From the NCBI GenBank assembly GCA_964437425.1, contig CAYTGO010000005.1, positions 15,481 to 79,480 on the forward strand: a DNA stretch of 64,000 nt. The letters are read 5' to 3'. The DNA is from Scalindua sp964437425. Lineage in GTDB: Bacteria > Planctomycetota > Brocadiia > Brocadiales > Scalinduaceae. Under the pieces are notes generated by a model. That model saw only the letters and a list, made by a program, of their open reading frames with translations. It did not search any database and was not told the origin of the DNA. The position numbers and the translations under genes were made by a program. This document shows, piece after piece, positions 1 to 9,285 of this stretch. Each line of letters begins with the position of its first letter. Position 1 is the stretch's first letter.

Positions 1-185
1 TGCATATTGAATCTTAATGGAAGTACCTATACACTAAATATTTAGCATGGCATATATTATACTGGAAGCAAACCAGAGAGACTTAAGATCGAATTATTCA
101 GGACTTATTGTTCATAAAATAGTTGTATAAATAGCATACAACTCATACTTAAAAGTCAGCAATTTTTATCTCGGGAGGGGAAAAA

Positions 186-2714
186 ATGACAATTGGCAAG
201 AAATTCATACTGGTATTTTCAATTTTTTTAATTGCGGTATTACTGGGCGCATTCTTTGTCTTCAAGTCAACTAGAGATCAGCAGTCTGATCTGGTAGTTG
301 TCAATCTGGCAGCAAGGCAGCGCATGCTTACCCAGAAATATTTTAAAGAGTACATAAATGGATTAATGCCTCGACAGGTTCGCCACAGCACAATAAAGGC
401 AGCAGAAATTGCAACTCTCCAGATTGTTGAAGATCGCAAACAATACACCAAGAACATAATAGTAAAGCTCAAGAAGGACGGCATAACCAACGTACATCCA
501 AACAGGAACTATACCACCCTCGACGGAGGTATTCCCCTACCAGCCACTTTTGTACAGGAAGTATCAAGTAAGATCAACAAACAGGGTGTGTACAGCTACG
601 ACCTCCTGAGCAAGTGGAACATAAACAAAGAGAAGAACCTGCGTACAGACTTCGAGAAAGATGCATTCGATTTCTTATATCAAGAGGAAGGAAAAGTATT
701 TTCTCGTTTTATGGAACACGAGGGTCTTTTTACCCTTCGCTATGCAACAGCTGATGTCGCAAATGCTGCGGGCTGTGTAAATTGCCACAATGCCCACGAA
801 GATAGCCCTAAAAAGGATTTCGAGCTAGGTGAAGTGATGGGCATTCTCGTTGTCAACATTCCGATAGGTACTATGAGTGCGAAAACGGAGGCATTCTTTA
901 ACGGTTCAGGTGATGGAGAATTTGGAGAGGACACCTTCCTCAAGACAAAAGAAGTATTTGATACCACACTCGAAGCACTTATTAGTGGTGGGAAAGCACC
1001 TCTGAACATGGAAATGACTGAATTCGCAACACTCCATGCATGTGAGGATCGTCCGATCCTTGCTAAATTAGTTGAGGCTAAAAAATATTGGAATACTACG
1101 CAAGAGAATTTGACAGCACTCCTGAGTACTAAGATAAATTCAGCAGAATACATAGTTGCGTATGATGATGCATTTACCAGCGCAAATTCCACGATGCATG
1201 CTATAAATGACGCAGCAGCTTTGTATCAGTCAGAATCAAAGGCCAGGATGTCGACCATGTTAAAAATACAGACCCTTTCTGTAATAGTTGTCTGTGTGGT
1301 AATCGGCCTTGGCTGGATACTTTTTGCACAGCCATTAATAAGATTCTTGAGTAATCTCGTCGCAAAGTTATCAGATAGTTCAGAGCAGATTGCATCAGCA
1401 TCCGAACAACTGTCTTCTGCAGGACAGTCCCTGGCACAGGGTGCATCAGAGCAGGCATCATCCCTGGAAGAGACGTCGGCATCCATGGAAGAGATGTCAT
1501 CCATGACGAAGAAAAACTCAGAGAATGCAGTGGAAACATCGAAATTAGTAGACGTGTGCATTACTGACGCAGAAAACGGTAACAAGGCGGCCGCAGAAGT
1601 GAGTAGTTCAATGGAAGAAATAGCTTCCAGCAGCAAGAAGATAGCGGACATTACCAAAATAATAGACGGTATAGCATCGCAGACCAATGCTCTGGCACTA
1701 AAAGCCGGAAAGGATACGTCCCAGATCATCATGCAAGGAAACAGCTTTGCTGTAGTTGCTAAAGAGGTCAGAAACCTTGCTAATAAAAGTATGAGTGCGG
1801 CAAAAGAAACCAAAGAAAAAGTTGAAAACTGCATCGCCAAAGTAAACACGTTTGAGAATGGAACAAGCAATAATACAGAACTCAAGAAAAACATTGAGAT
1901 GATTGCCGAAGGTATCACGGATATAGAAAACTTAGCATACCATACCAGTCTCCTTGCTCTCAACGCTGCAGTCGAAGCTGCTCGTGCAAGTGATAACGGC
2001 GAGAAATTTGCCGCTGTCACAGAGGAAGTAAGTAATCTTGCCAAAAAGAGTGCGGATGCCGCAAAGGACACCACTGTCCTTATAGGTGAATGTGTTCAAA
2101 AAGCGGGTGCTGGAACTGAAATTGCCGCTAAGTGCAAAGAGGACACAGAACATATTGTTAAGGACGTAAAACAAGCTGCTGTTCTGACAAAAGAGATTAC
2201 GGAAGCATCTGCAGAGCAATCTGAGGGTATTACTCAGGTTAGCAGTGCAGTACAACAAATGGATCAGGTTACACAAAGGAATGCGGCAAACGCTGAAGAA
2301 ACGGCATCCGCAAGCGAAGAATTAGCAGCCCAGGCACAAACAATGAAGGATCAAATTAATATATTAGCACTACAGGTTGGTGGTAACGGGAACGGTGAGG
2401 AAAAAAATGATAATGAAACTTCCGGTCATGTTCCGAAGCAAAAGGATACAGGCTTAAAAGCATCAGAAAGCAGAGTTCTGAAGATAATTTCTCCAGCAAT
2501 AAACATCTTGAAATCAATTGCCAAGCTGAGAAAACTCGATGATTCCAGCAATGGAACCAAATCCGAATCTAAAGGCTCACCTGAAACTACCACTGATAAC
2601 AATGGTAATGGAAAGAAAAAAGATGTGGCAACAGAAGCAATCTCAAACGAAAGCATCATCCCAATGGGTGAAAACAGGATTGCAGAGCATGATGAAAGCT
2701 GTAAAGATTTTTAG
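186..2714 (+). CDS. Methyl-accepting chemotaxis protein with PilJ-like and haem-binding-type (Tll0287/DUF3365) sensor
   Basis: Inner-membrane chemoreceptor of 842 residues. A membrane segment lies near residues 7-27 and a second near 362-382. Between them are a PilJ/NarX-type RQRMLTQK helix (about 44-51) and a DUF3365-like domain with a c-type haem motif CVNCH (C197, C200, H201). The cytoplasmic part is an MCP coiled coil, but the hairpin-tip segment occurs twice (about 488-545 and 569-650). Only the second copy keeps the normal NAAVEAARA core. The tail ends in an ESIIPMGE...KDF sequence also found on the chemoreceptor at 23899, possibly a methyltransferase tether. The start follows a strong GGGAGGGG ribosome site. 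What I see: sensor, CxxCH and MCP repeats. What I infer: redox or NO sensing. No cheA lies nearby. Confidence 0.85.
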   Translation: MTIGKKFILVFSIFLIAVLLGAFFVFKSTRDQQSDLVVVNLAARQRMLTQKYFKEYINGLMPRQVRHSTIKAAEIATLQIVEDRKQYTKNIIVKLKKDGITNVHPNRNYTTLDGGIPLPATFVQEVSSKINKQGVYSYDLLSKWNINKEKNLRTDFEKDAFDFLYQEEGKVFSRFMEHEGLFTLRYATADVANAAGCVNCHNAHEDSPKKDFELGEVMGILVVNIPIGTMSAKTEAFFNGSGDGEFGEDTFLKTKEVFDTTLEALISGGKAPLNMEMTEFATLHACEDRPILAKLVEAKKYWNTTQENLTALLSTKINSAEYIVAYDDAFTSANSTMHAINDAAALYQSESKARMSTMLKIQTLSVIVVCVVIGLGWILFAQPLIRFLSNLVAKLSDSSEQIASASEQLSSAGQSLAQGASEQASSLEETSASMEEMSSMTKKNSENAVETSKLVDVCITDAENGNKAAAEVSSSMEEIASSSKKIADITKIIDGIASQTNALALKAGKDTSQIIMQGNSFAVVAKEVRNLANKSMSAAKETKEKVENCIAKVNTFENGTSNNTELKKNIEMIAEGITDIENLAYHTSLLALNAAVEAARASDNGEKFAAVTEEVSNLAKKSADAAKDTTVLIGECVQKAGAGTEIAAKCKEDTEHIVKDVKQAAVLTKEITEASAEQSEGITQVSSAVQQMDQVTQRNAANAEETASASEELAAQAQTMKDQINILALQVGGNGNGEEKNDNETSGHVPKQKDTGLKASESRVLKIISPAINILKSIAKLRKLDDSSNGTKSESKGSPETTTDNNGNGKKKDVATEAISNESIIPMGENRIAEHDESCKDF

Positions 2715-2750
2715 TTAGCAGCAAGACGGCTCAAATTATAATTTCAGATC

Positions 2751-4766
2751 TTATGCACGGAGACTTACGCCAAGAGAATTGTTGAGGCTTGTAAGGATTT
2801 TTTCCTGCAGAACATCTACTTCTTCGCTCTTCAGGGTTTTATCATCTGCTCTGAATATAACCCTGAAGGCGATACTCTTCCTTCCCTTTTCAATCTGCTT
2901 GCCCCTGTATACGTCAAAGAATTCTATGTCATCTACATAGTCTATCTTAAGGGACTCGATACACCCTTTAATTTCTGCCCAGGTAACCTTCTCATCACTT
3001 ACTACGGCAAAATCTCTCGACACTATGGGAAGTGATGGTATTTTTTTATATGAACCTTCAAGGTTTGTCTTATCTATCAGCACGTTAAAATCAAGTTCTG
3101 CTACGCACGGTTTGCTTCTGAAATCATAATCACTAATTACTTCTCTACTTAATTCTCCAATAAACCCAAGGACGCTATCACCAAGCCTCAGCTCTGCAGA
3201 TTTTTCTGAACTGAACAGACCAAAATCAAAATGCGTACTCTCAAGGCAGTCTGCAATATTAAGGTGACTGAGTATGGCTTCTATCACACCTTTCAAGGCC
3301 AGATATCCTTCCTCCCCGAGAATACATAAGCACTCCTTCTCCTCCGGCAACTGATCTTCCTCCTTAGGCAAATAGACCTTGGACAATTCATATATATCAG
3401 TTTTCTCTACGCCATAGTTCTGATTATGCTTCTTCACCCTCAACAGATTATGTACCAGTGCCTTCCTCAGAAGGTTTTCGTCCTGCCGTATGGGATTGAG
3501 AATTTTCAAGCTGCCAGTCTCAGACCAGATGGTGCCATGTCGGTCCTGTGAATCACCGACAATGCTGTCAGTAACAACTTCATTAAAACCCAGTCCGGAG
3601 ATGACGTTCTTTGCTTTTTCAGTAATTCTGTCAAACCGGTTATCCTGTGACAGCTTCACTCCTATACTATTTTTTACAGGTATTTTGTCGTACCCGTGTA
3701 TCCTGGCGACCTCCTCTATCAGGTCTACTTCACGATAAACATCTCCTCTGAAACTTGGGACATCCACACTGAACCCGTCTTCCGTTTCAGAATTTATTTT
3801 GAATTGTAAGTTTTCCAGAATATCCTTCGCTGCATTTTTTTCTACTTGAAGCCCCAACAGACTGCTCAACCGTGACATCTTCAATGAGACACTCACCTTA
3901 TTGTCTTCCAGAAAGTTTTGATCTATTACTCCCTCCACAGCCTGACCACCCGCTATCTCTAATATCATCTTTGTCGCTCTCCTTGATGCCCAGTCAACGC
4001 ACTCAGGATCCACACGCCGCTCAAAACGATAGGAAGAATCTGACATCAGACTAAGCTTTCTGGAGACCCTCCTGACACTTCTCGGGTCAAAGAACGCACT
4101 TTCCAGAAGAATGTTCCTTGTGGCATCAGAGACCTCTGTATCCTTCCCTCCCATTACTCCAGCAATGGCTACCGGCCTTTGCGCGTCTGCAATCACCACC
4201 ATATCTTCCGTAAGCTCACACTTACTTCCATCGATCGCCTCCATAGTTTCACCCTTCTTTGCCCTTCTTACAACAATCCTGTTCTCACTCAACTTGTCAA
4301 AATCAAATGCATGTAACGGCTGACCGCTCTCCATCAATACATAGTTCGTAATATCCACGATATTGTTTACCGGACGCAGCCCAATACTACGAATTTTTTT
4401 CTGCAGCCATTCTGGCGATGGGCCTATCTTCACATCTTTTATGATCCTTGCCGTATACCTCTGACACAATTCATTATCTTCTATAGTAACACTTGTTATA
4501 TCATTTATATTCTCATCAGTTGCATCATAACCCACATCCGGAATTTCAAGCTTACTGCGGACGATGGTAGCGACTTCTCTTGCAACACCGATAAAACCAA
4601 GGCAGTCAGGTCTGTTTGAAGTCACCTCCACCTCCAGACAAAAATCATCTTCTACAGGGTTTACGGTGTCAACTACCAATCCCGCATTCGTCAAGCCTTC
4701 TGCCAATTCCTCCGCAGAAAGGTCGTGTTTACAATAATCCTTAAGCCAGTTGCAACTGATTTTCAT
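2751..4766 (-). CDS. pheT: Phenylalanyl-tRNA synthetase beta subunit, short form
   Basis: Beta chain of the alpha2-beta2 enzyme that charges tRNA-Phe. The N-terminus (MKISCNWLKDY) passes almost directly to the B3/B4 region (EVTSNRPDCLGF, about 48-59). The roughly 110-residue OB-fold tRNA-binding insertion of the usual ~790-residue protein is therefore absent, which explains the 671-residue length. B3/B4 editing, B5 and core domains follow, and a C-terminal ferredoxin-fold anticodon-binding domain occupies about 585-671. The ATG lies 5 bp after the pheS stop, so the two are co-transcribed and probably translationally coupled. It is the last gene of the thrS-infC-rpmI-rplT-pheS-pheT cluster. 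Confidence 0.95.
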   Translation of the reverse strand: MKISCNWLKDYCKHDLSAEELAEGLTNAGLVVDTVNPVEDDFCLEVEVTSNRPDCLGFIGVAREVATIVRSKLEIPDVGYDATDENINDITSVTIEDNELCQRYTARIIKDVKIGPSPEWLQKKIRSIGLRPVNNIVDITNYVLMESGQPLHAFDFDKLSENRIVVRRAKKGETMEAIDGSKCELTEDMVVIADAQRPVAIAGVMGGKDTEVSDATRNILLESAFFDPRSVRRVSRKLSLMSDSSYRFERRVDPECVDWASRRATKMILEIAGGQAVEGVIDQNFLEDNKVSVSLKMSRLSSLLGLQVEKNAAKDILENLQFKINSETEDGFSVDVPSFRGDVYREVDLIEEVARIHGYDKIPVKNSIGVKLSQDNRFDRITEKAKNVISGLGFNEVVTDSIVGDSQDRHGTIWSETGSLKILNPIRQDENLLRKALVHNLLRVKKHNQNYGVEKTDIYELSKVYLPKEEDQLPEEKECLCILGEEGYLALKGVIEAILSHLNIADCLESTHFDFGLFSSEKSAELRLGDSVLGFIGELSREVISDYDFRSKPCVAELDFNVLIDKTNLEGSYKKIPSLPIVSRDFAVVSDEKVTWAEIKGCIESLKIDYVDDIEFFDVYRGKQIEKGRKSIAFRVIFRADDKTLKSEEVDVLQEKILTSLNNSLGVSLRA

Positions 4767-4771
4767 AAGTT

Positions 4772-5791
4772 TTAAAATTGTGATAAAAATCTCAGGTCAT
4801 TTTCAAAGAAAAGCCTGATATTATCTATTCCATATTTCAGCATGGTAAGTCTCTCCACGCCTATACCAAATGCAAACCCGGTATATTTTTCAGAATCATA
4901 GCCAACTGTGTCAAACACATTGGGATCCACCATTCCCGCGCCCAATACTTCAACCCAACCACTTTGGGAGCACACACTACATCCTTTCCCTTTACAGAGG
5001 GAGCAAGAAATGTCTATCTCCGCACTTGGCTCAGTAAAGGGGAAGAATGAAGGACGGAATCTCATCTTTATATCCTGCCCGAAATACGACTGGGCAAACA
5101 GAGTTAAAACATATTTCAGGTCACTGAAACTGACGCCTTCATCCACCATCAACCCTTCAATCTGATGAAACATGGAAGCATGGCGAGCATCTACTGTATC
5201 CGGACGAAAGACCTTTCCCGGGGCTATCATCCTTATGGGAGGTTTTGTTTTTTCCATAACCCTTATCTGAACAGTGGAGGTCTGGCTTCTCAATAGGCGC
5301 TTGTTACCCAGGTAGAATGTATCAAAATCTTCTCTGGAAGGGTGGTCCGCGGGAATATTCAGAGCATCAAAGTTGTAGTATTCGTGTTCTACCTCGGGTC
5401 CGTACTCTATATCGAAACAGAGTTTCTTGAATATTCCTTTAATTTCATCGATGGTTTGTGTAAGAGGATGTTTATGGCCATAGGGTTTGTGCTCGCCCGG
5501 CAATGACAAATCAAACATTTTTTTAGAATCAGAAGCCAGTTCCTTACCTACAAACTTCCCTTTTGCATCTTCTATCCATTTGCTGATTTCCTGCTTAAGC
5601 GTATTTGCGGACTTCCCGGTAGATGATCTCTGCTCGGGAGGTAAGCCTGGAATAGCCTTGATTACCTCAGTAATAACTCCGCCTTTTCTTCCGAGATATC
5701 TGGTCTTTATCGTTTCAACTTCTTCCAGAGATCCAGCCTTTGCCAAATCTTCCTTCGCCTGGTTTTGTATTTCGCCTAATCTTTCCTGCAT
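4772..5791 (-). CDS. pheS: Phenylalanyl-tRNA synthetase alpha subunit
   Basis: Catalytic alpha chain of phenylalanyl-tRNA synthetase, 339 residues, the normal length. An N-terminal coiled coil (about 1-85) precedes the class II core. Motif 2 is visible as RHASMFHQIEGL and motif 3 as FGIGVERLTML near the C-terminus. The ATG at 5791 has only a weak AGGGA 11 nt upstream. The 186 bp between rplT and pheS hold three inverted repeats, so pheST may be controlled separately from the upstream ribosomal genes, although they share a strand and the conserved gene order. Confidence 0.96.
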   Translation of the reverse strand: MQERLGEIQNQAKEDLAKAGSLEEVETIKTRYLGRKGGVITEVIKAIPGLPPEQRSSTGKSANTLKQEISKWIEDAKGKFVGKELASDSKKMFDLSLPGEHKPYGHKHPLTQTIDEIKGIFKKLCFDIEYGPEVEHEYYNFDALNIPADHPSREDFDTFYLGNKRLLRSQTSTVQIRVMEKTKPPIRMIAPGKVFRPDTVDARHASMFHQIEGLMVDEGVSFSDLKYVLTLFAQSYFGQDIKMRFRPSFFPFTEPSAEIDISCSLCKGKGCSVCSQSGWVEVLGAGMVDPNVFDTVGYDSEKYTGFAFGIGVERLTMLKYGIDNIRLFFENDLRFLSQF

Positions 5792-5831
5792 AATAAATCA
5801 GTTCCCTATGGCTGCCAGTTCAGGTAGTCTT

Positions 5832-5975
5832 GCCCGCCTGGCAAACAGCTTGTCCGAGCGGGCCGAAAGGAAGGGTATATAACAATATTCCAAATTGCAG
5901 ATTGGACACTGAGGATTGTTAATCAAAAAACAATCCATAAAGAGTGGAAACCAGAATGCATGGTATGCATTCTGG
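5832..5975 (-). promoter_or_regulatory. rplT-pheS intercistronic hairpins
   Basis: Three inverted repeats stand between rplT and pheS. The first is a perfect 11-bp stem with a 3-nt loop (5951-5961/5965-5975), 3 bp after the rplT stop. The second is an 8-bp stem (5913-5920/5929-5936). The third is a GC-rich 6-bp stem (5832-5837/5858-5863). None has a long U tract on the minus strand. They could be a weak terminator, an mRNA-stabilising structure or a pheST attenuator. Their presence is seen; the function is inferred. Confidence 0.5.
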
Positions 5976-5977
5976 TC

Positions 5978-6331
5978 TTAAACATGTTGTTTTGATAACT
6001 CAACTAATTTATCAAAAGCGACTGGATCGTTTACTGCTGCTTCCGCTAACATCTTCCTGTCAACTACAACATTGGCTTTCATTAACCCGTTGATAAAACG
6101 ACTATAATTAATTCCACGCATTTTAGCAGCTGCGTTTATACGTATTATCCAAAGTTTTCTGAAATTCCTCTTTTTACATTTCCTATCTCTATAGGCAAAA
6201 GCCATTGCCCTCACATATGTTTCACTGGCCTTTTTAAAGAGATTACCCCTACCACCCCAATACCCTTTTGTTGCATTGAGAAGTCTTTTTCTAGCTTGTT
6301 TTCTTGCTGAACCTTTTCTTACTCTTGGCAT
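5978..6331 (-). CDS. rplT: 50S ribosomal protein L20
   Basis: Large-subunit assembly protein bL20, 117 residues, the standard length. The basic N-terminus MPRVRKGSARKQARKRLL and the YVRAMAFAYRDRK block are diagnostic. The ATG has a GAAAGG ribosome site 9 nt upstream. In the cluster it follows rpmI by 37 bp. In several bacteria L20 represses the infC-rpmI-rplT mRNA; I could not identify its binding site here. Confidence 0.97.
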   Translation of the reverse strand: MPRVRKGSARKQARKRLLNATKGYWGGRGNLFKKASETYVRAMAFAYRDRKCKKRNFRKLWIIRINAAAKMRGINYSRFINGLMKANVVVDRKMLAEAAVNDPVAFDKLVELSKQHV

Positions 6332-6368
6332 CTTTAAAACCTTTCTTGCGCTTATTCTAAAATATATA

Positions 6369-6566
6369 CTATGCTTTTCCTAATGCACGTAACGACGATC
6401 TAGTAAATCCCTTTGACACAAGACTCGTTCTCTTAAGTGTCCTTTTACGATTACCGGTTTTTCCTGACATCAAATGACCGGCAAAAGCCTTCTTTCTCTT
6501 TATCTTACCGTTAGGAGAAACCCTAACCCTTTTTGCAAGTCCTTTATGTGTTTTTAATTTTGGCAT
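6369..6566 (-). CDS. rpmI: 50S ribosomal protein L35
   Basis: Small basic ribosomal protein bL35 of 65 residues, beginning MPKLKTHKGLAKRVRVSPNG, which is typical of the family. A good AAGGAG ribosome site stands 8 nt upstream of the ATG. It sits between infC and rplT in the conserved IF3 operon. Confidence 0.97.
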   Translation of the reverse strand: MPKLKTHKGLAKRVRVSPNGKIKRKKAFAGHLMSGKTGNRKRTLKRTSLVSKGFTRSSLRALGKA

Positions 6567-6604
6567 TCCAATACTCCTTCGTTTTCTAAACTTTAACTTT
6601 GGTG

Positions 6605-7105
6605 TTATGCTTTTGGTGTTAAGATAATCCCCATACTTCTTCCTGTTGATTTTGCTTGTGATTCTACCTTTGCAATATCTTCCAAAGACCTAATAATTTC
6701 ATCAAATATCTCTTTAGCCATATCCTTGTGTGCCCTCTCTCGCCCTCTGAACATCATGTTAACCAGAACTCTATCTTTTCTCTCAATAAACTTTCTTGCA
6801 TTTTTTATCTTTGTTTGAAGATCATGTGCGCCAATTTTTGGTCTGACCCGAATTTCTTTTAACTGAACGGTACGGCTCTTCTGATGTGATTTTTTGCTCA
6901 GTTTGTATTGATGCTTACCATAATCCAGAAGGCGACATACAGGGGGATCAGTATCCGGCGAAACCTCAACCAAATCCAATCCCAATTCCATCGCTTTACT
7001 GAGAGCATCATGCTTTTTCATAATGCCTAATTGCTCTCCGCCTTCACCAACAACTCTTACGGTTTTCGCATATATTCTTTCATTAATTCTCTGAAATTTC
7101 GAGAT
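6605..7105 (-). CDS. infC: Translation initiation factor IF-3, AUC start
   Basis: IF-3 binds the 30S subunit and checks start-codon pairing. The first ATG in frame (7021) would remove the conserved N-terminal segment. Reading upstream in frame gives ISKFQRINERIYAKTVRVV...GEQLGI, which matches the family N-terminus. The upstream in-frame TAG is at 7118-7120. The best start is ATC at 7105-7103, preceded by a strong AGGGGGGTG site, giving 166 residues. IF-3 genes commonly use rare AUU/AUC starts, which IF-3 discriminates against, so synthesis is autoregulated. The alternative start is ATT at 7087. N- and C-terminal IF-3 domains are complete. Confidence 0.93.
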   Translation of the reverse strand: MSKFQRINERIYAKTVRVVGEGGEQLGIMKKHDALSKAMELGLDLVEVSPDTDPPVCRLLDYGKHQYKLSKKSHQKSRTVQLKEIRVRPKIGAHDLQTKIKNARKFIERKDRVLVNMMFRGRERAHKDMAKEIFDEIIRSLEDIAKVESQAKSTGRSMGIILTPKA

Positions 7106-7188
7106 CTCTACACCCCCCTAAAAAAATTATAATTTTACATTAACGCAAGAATCCCAGACAATCACAAACTTCTACGCAAAACGAAACA

Positions 7189-9111
7189 CTAGATTTTATC
7201 CTTAGCTTCCTTTTCAACACGCACAAGGAATTCTGACAAAGGCAGAACCCCCTCATCTCCATTCTTACGACTCCGAACCGACACAGTCTCTTCCTCCAAC
7301 TCTCTATCGCCTATAATAAGCAGATAAGGGATTTTCTCCAAAGTGCCTTCTCTGATCTTAAAGCCGGTCTTCTCATTTCTCAAATCACAGTCAGCCCGAA
7401 TTCCTATTTCAGACAATCTATCCTTTATCTTCTTACTATATTCATCATGAGCGTCTGTTATTGGTAGAACCCTGACCTGTGTAGGCGCCAGCCACAAAGG
7501 AAAATCACCGGCATAATGTTCCAGCAGACACCCGACAAATCTCTCCATGGCGCCAAGCACAGTTCGATGCACCATTACTACCTTATGCTTCTTACCATCA
7601 GACGCGATATAATTAACATCAAACCTTACAGGCAAATTAAAATCCACCTGAATAGTTGGTCCCTGCCAGCCCCTGCCCAAAGCGTCCTTAATCTTTATAT
7701 CAATTGCCGGCCCGTAGAATTTTGCCTCGCCTTCCTCTCTCGAATATTTCAACTCTTTTTGTTCGAGGGCGTTCTTTAAAGCTTCTTCAGCAAGATCCCA
7801 ATTTTCGTTTTCTCCTATATATTTTTCAGATTCCCCTTTGCCTCTGACCGCAAGTTCTATTTCGTATTCATCAAACCCAAAGCGCTCAAGCATATATTGC
7901 GCCAAGTCTATAATGCCAACTATTTCATCCTTTAACTGGTCCGGCCTGCAAAACACATGGGCATCGTCCTGCGTAAAGCCACGAACCCTTAAAAGCCCAT
8001 GCAAAACCCCTGACCTTTCGTATCTATAAACAGTGCCAAGCTCTCCCCACCTCTGTGGCAAATCACGATAGCTACGTACCTTTGTCTGGTACATAAGAAT
8101 CGCAAAAGGACAATTCATCGGCTTCAAGATATACTCTTGCCCATCAACTTCTATAGGGGAGAACATGCTCTCTCTATAAAAGTCCAAATGGCCACTTGTT
8201 TTCCAGAGATCTATTTTCGCAATGTGAGGACTGTAAACTATTTCGTAACCCCGTTTATAATGCTCTTCTCTCCAAAACGTTTCGATAATGCTTCTTATCC
8301 TTGCCCCTTTTGGATGCCAGAATACAAGACCGGGACCACCCTCTTCATGAAAGCTGTAAAGGTCTAACGCTGTACCAACTTTTCTATGATCGCGTTTTTT
8401 AGCCTCTTCTAAAAGCTTTAGATGTACTCTTAAATCCTTTTTATTCGTAAAAGCCGTTCCATATATTCTCTGAAGCATCGGGTTGGTTTCTTTCCCACGC
8501 CAGTATGCTCCCGCAACACTTAACAGCTTAAATGCCGTAATTTTTTTTGTGCTGGCCAAATGCGGACCTCTGCACAGGTCAACAAAATCACCCTGCCGGT
8601 AAAAAGAGATTGTCTGATCTTCCAGTCCTTTAATCAACTCAATCTTGTAGTCCTGACCAGACTCTTCCATCCTTTTTATGGCAACATCACTGACCTCTTC
8701 AAAACGGTCAAATGCTTCGTCAGACTCGATGATCCTCTTCATCTCTGCCTCTATCTTTTCTAGGTCTTCTTCGGACAGAGTTGTTTCCAGATCAAAGTCA
8801 TAATAGAAACCGTCCTTGATAGAGGGGCCAATCCCTAATTTAGCATCCGGATACAAATTAGTAACCGCCTGAGCCATCACGTGCGCAGTACTATGCCTGA
8901 GTATCTCAAGACCGTCTTCAGAATCAGCCATCACAAGATCCAGTGTTGTATCCGCCTCAATCTGGCTATCAAGATCTACAAGCATACTGTTAACTTTACC
9001 TGCTATTGCCATACCGCGATTCTTTTCAGCAATATCGCATGCCACATCCTTAACAGTGACCTTATCTTCATATTTTCTTTCAATACCGTCTGGCAGCGTA
9101 ATCTTAACCAT
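7189..9111 (-). CDS. thrS: Threonyl-tRNA synthetase
   Basis: Class II synthetase of 640 residues. An N-terminal TGS domain (1-60) is followed by the editing domain with RHSTAHVMAQ and a DLCRGPHL metal-site block. The catalytic core carries MNCPFAILMY (zinc cysteine) and motif 2 RYERSGVLHG, and the anticodon-binding domain is at the C-terminus (about 540-640). A GTG lies two codons upstream (9117), but the ATG at 9111 fits the family start MVKITLPDG. It is the first gene of the thrS-infC-rpmI-rplT-pheST cluster, divergent from prfB. Confidence 0.96.
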   Translation of the reverse strand: MVKITLPDGIERKYEDKVTVKDVACDIAEKNRGMAIAGKVNSMLVDLDSQIEADTTLDLVMADSEDGLEILRHSTAHVMAQAVTNLYPDAKLGIGPSIKDGFYYDFDLETTLSEEDLEKIEAEMKRIIESDEAFDRFEEVSDVAIKRMEESGQDYKIELIKGLEDQTISFYRQGDFVDLCRGPHLASTKKITAFKLLSVAGAYWRGKETNPMLQRIYGTAFTNKKDLRVHLKLLEEAKKRDHRKVGTALDLYSFHEEGGPGLVFWHPKGARIRSIIETFWREEHYKRGYEIVYSPHIAKIDLWKTSGHLDFYRESMFSPIEVDGQEYILKPMNCPFAILMYQTKVRSYRDLPQRWGELGTVYRYERSGVLHGLLRVRGFTQDDAHVFCRPDQLKDEIVGIIDLAQYMLERFGFDEYEIELAVRGKGESEKYIGENENWDLAEEALKNALEQKELKYSREEGEAKFYGPAIDIKIKDALGRGWQGPTIQVDFNLPVRFDVNYIASDGKKHKVVMVHRTVLGAMERFVGCLLEHYAGDFPLWLAPTQVRVLPITDAHDEYSKKIKDRLSEIGIRADCDLRNEKTGFKIREGTLEKIPYLLIIGDRELEEETVSVRSRKNGDEGVLPLSEFLVRVEKEAKDKI

Positions 9112-9212
9112 TTTCACTTGTTATGATAGAATCTTCACGTAATATGGGAAACAGTCAATTTACCTGATTTTTCGTGTCATTTCAACAAATATTTTCTACC
9201 GTTAAAAACAAT

Positions 9213-9241
9213 TTGACATTAATATTTCCATAAACTATAAT
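9213..9241 (+). promoter_or_regulatory. Sigma70-type promoter for prfB
   Basis: TTGACA at 9213-9218 and TATAAT at 9236-9241, both perfect consensus hexamers, are separated by 17 bp. The site lies in the thrS/prfB divergent gap, about 45 bp upstream of the prfB start. Confidence 0.75.
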
Positions 9242-9285
9242 TTCGACTCAAAATCAGGAAACCATTTGGTAATAAGAGGTTGAAA

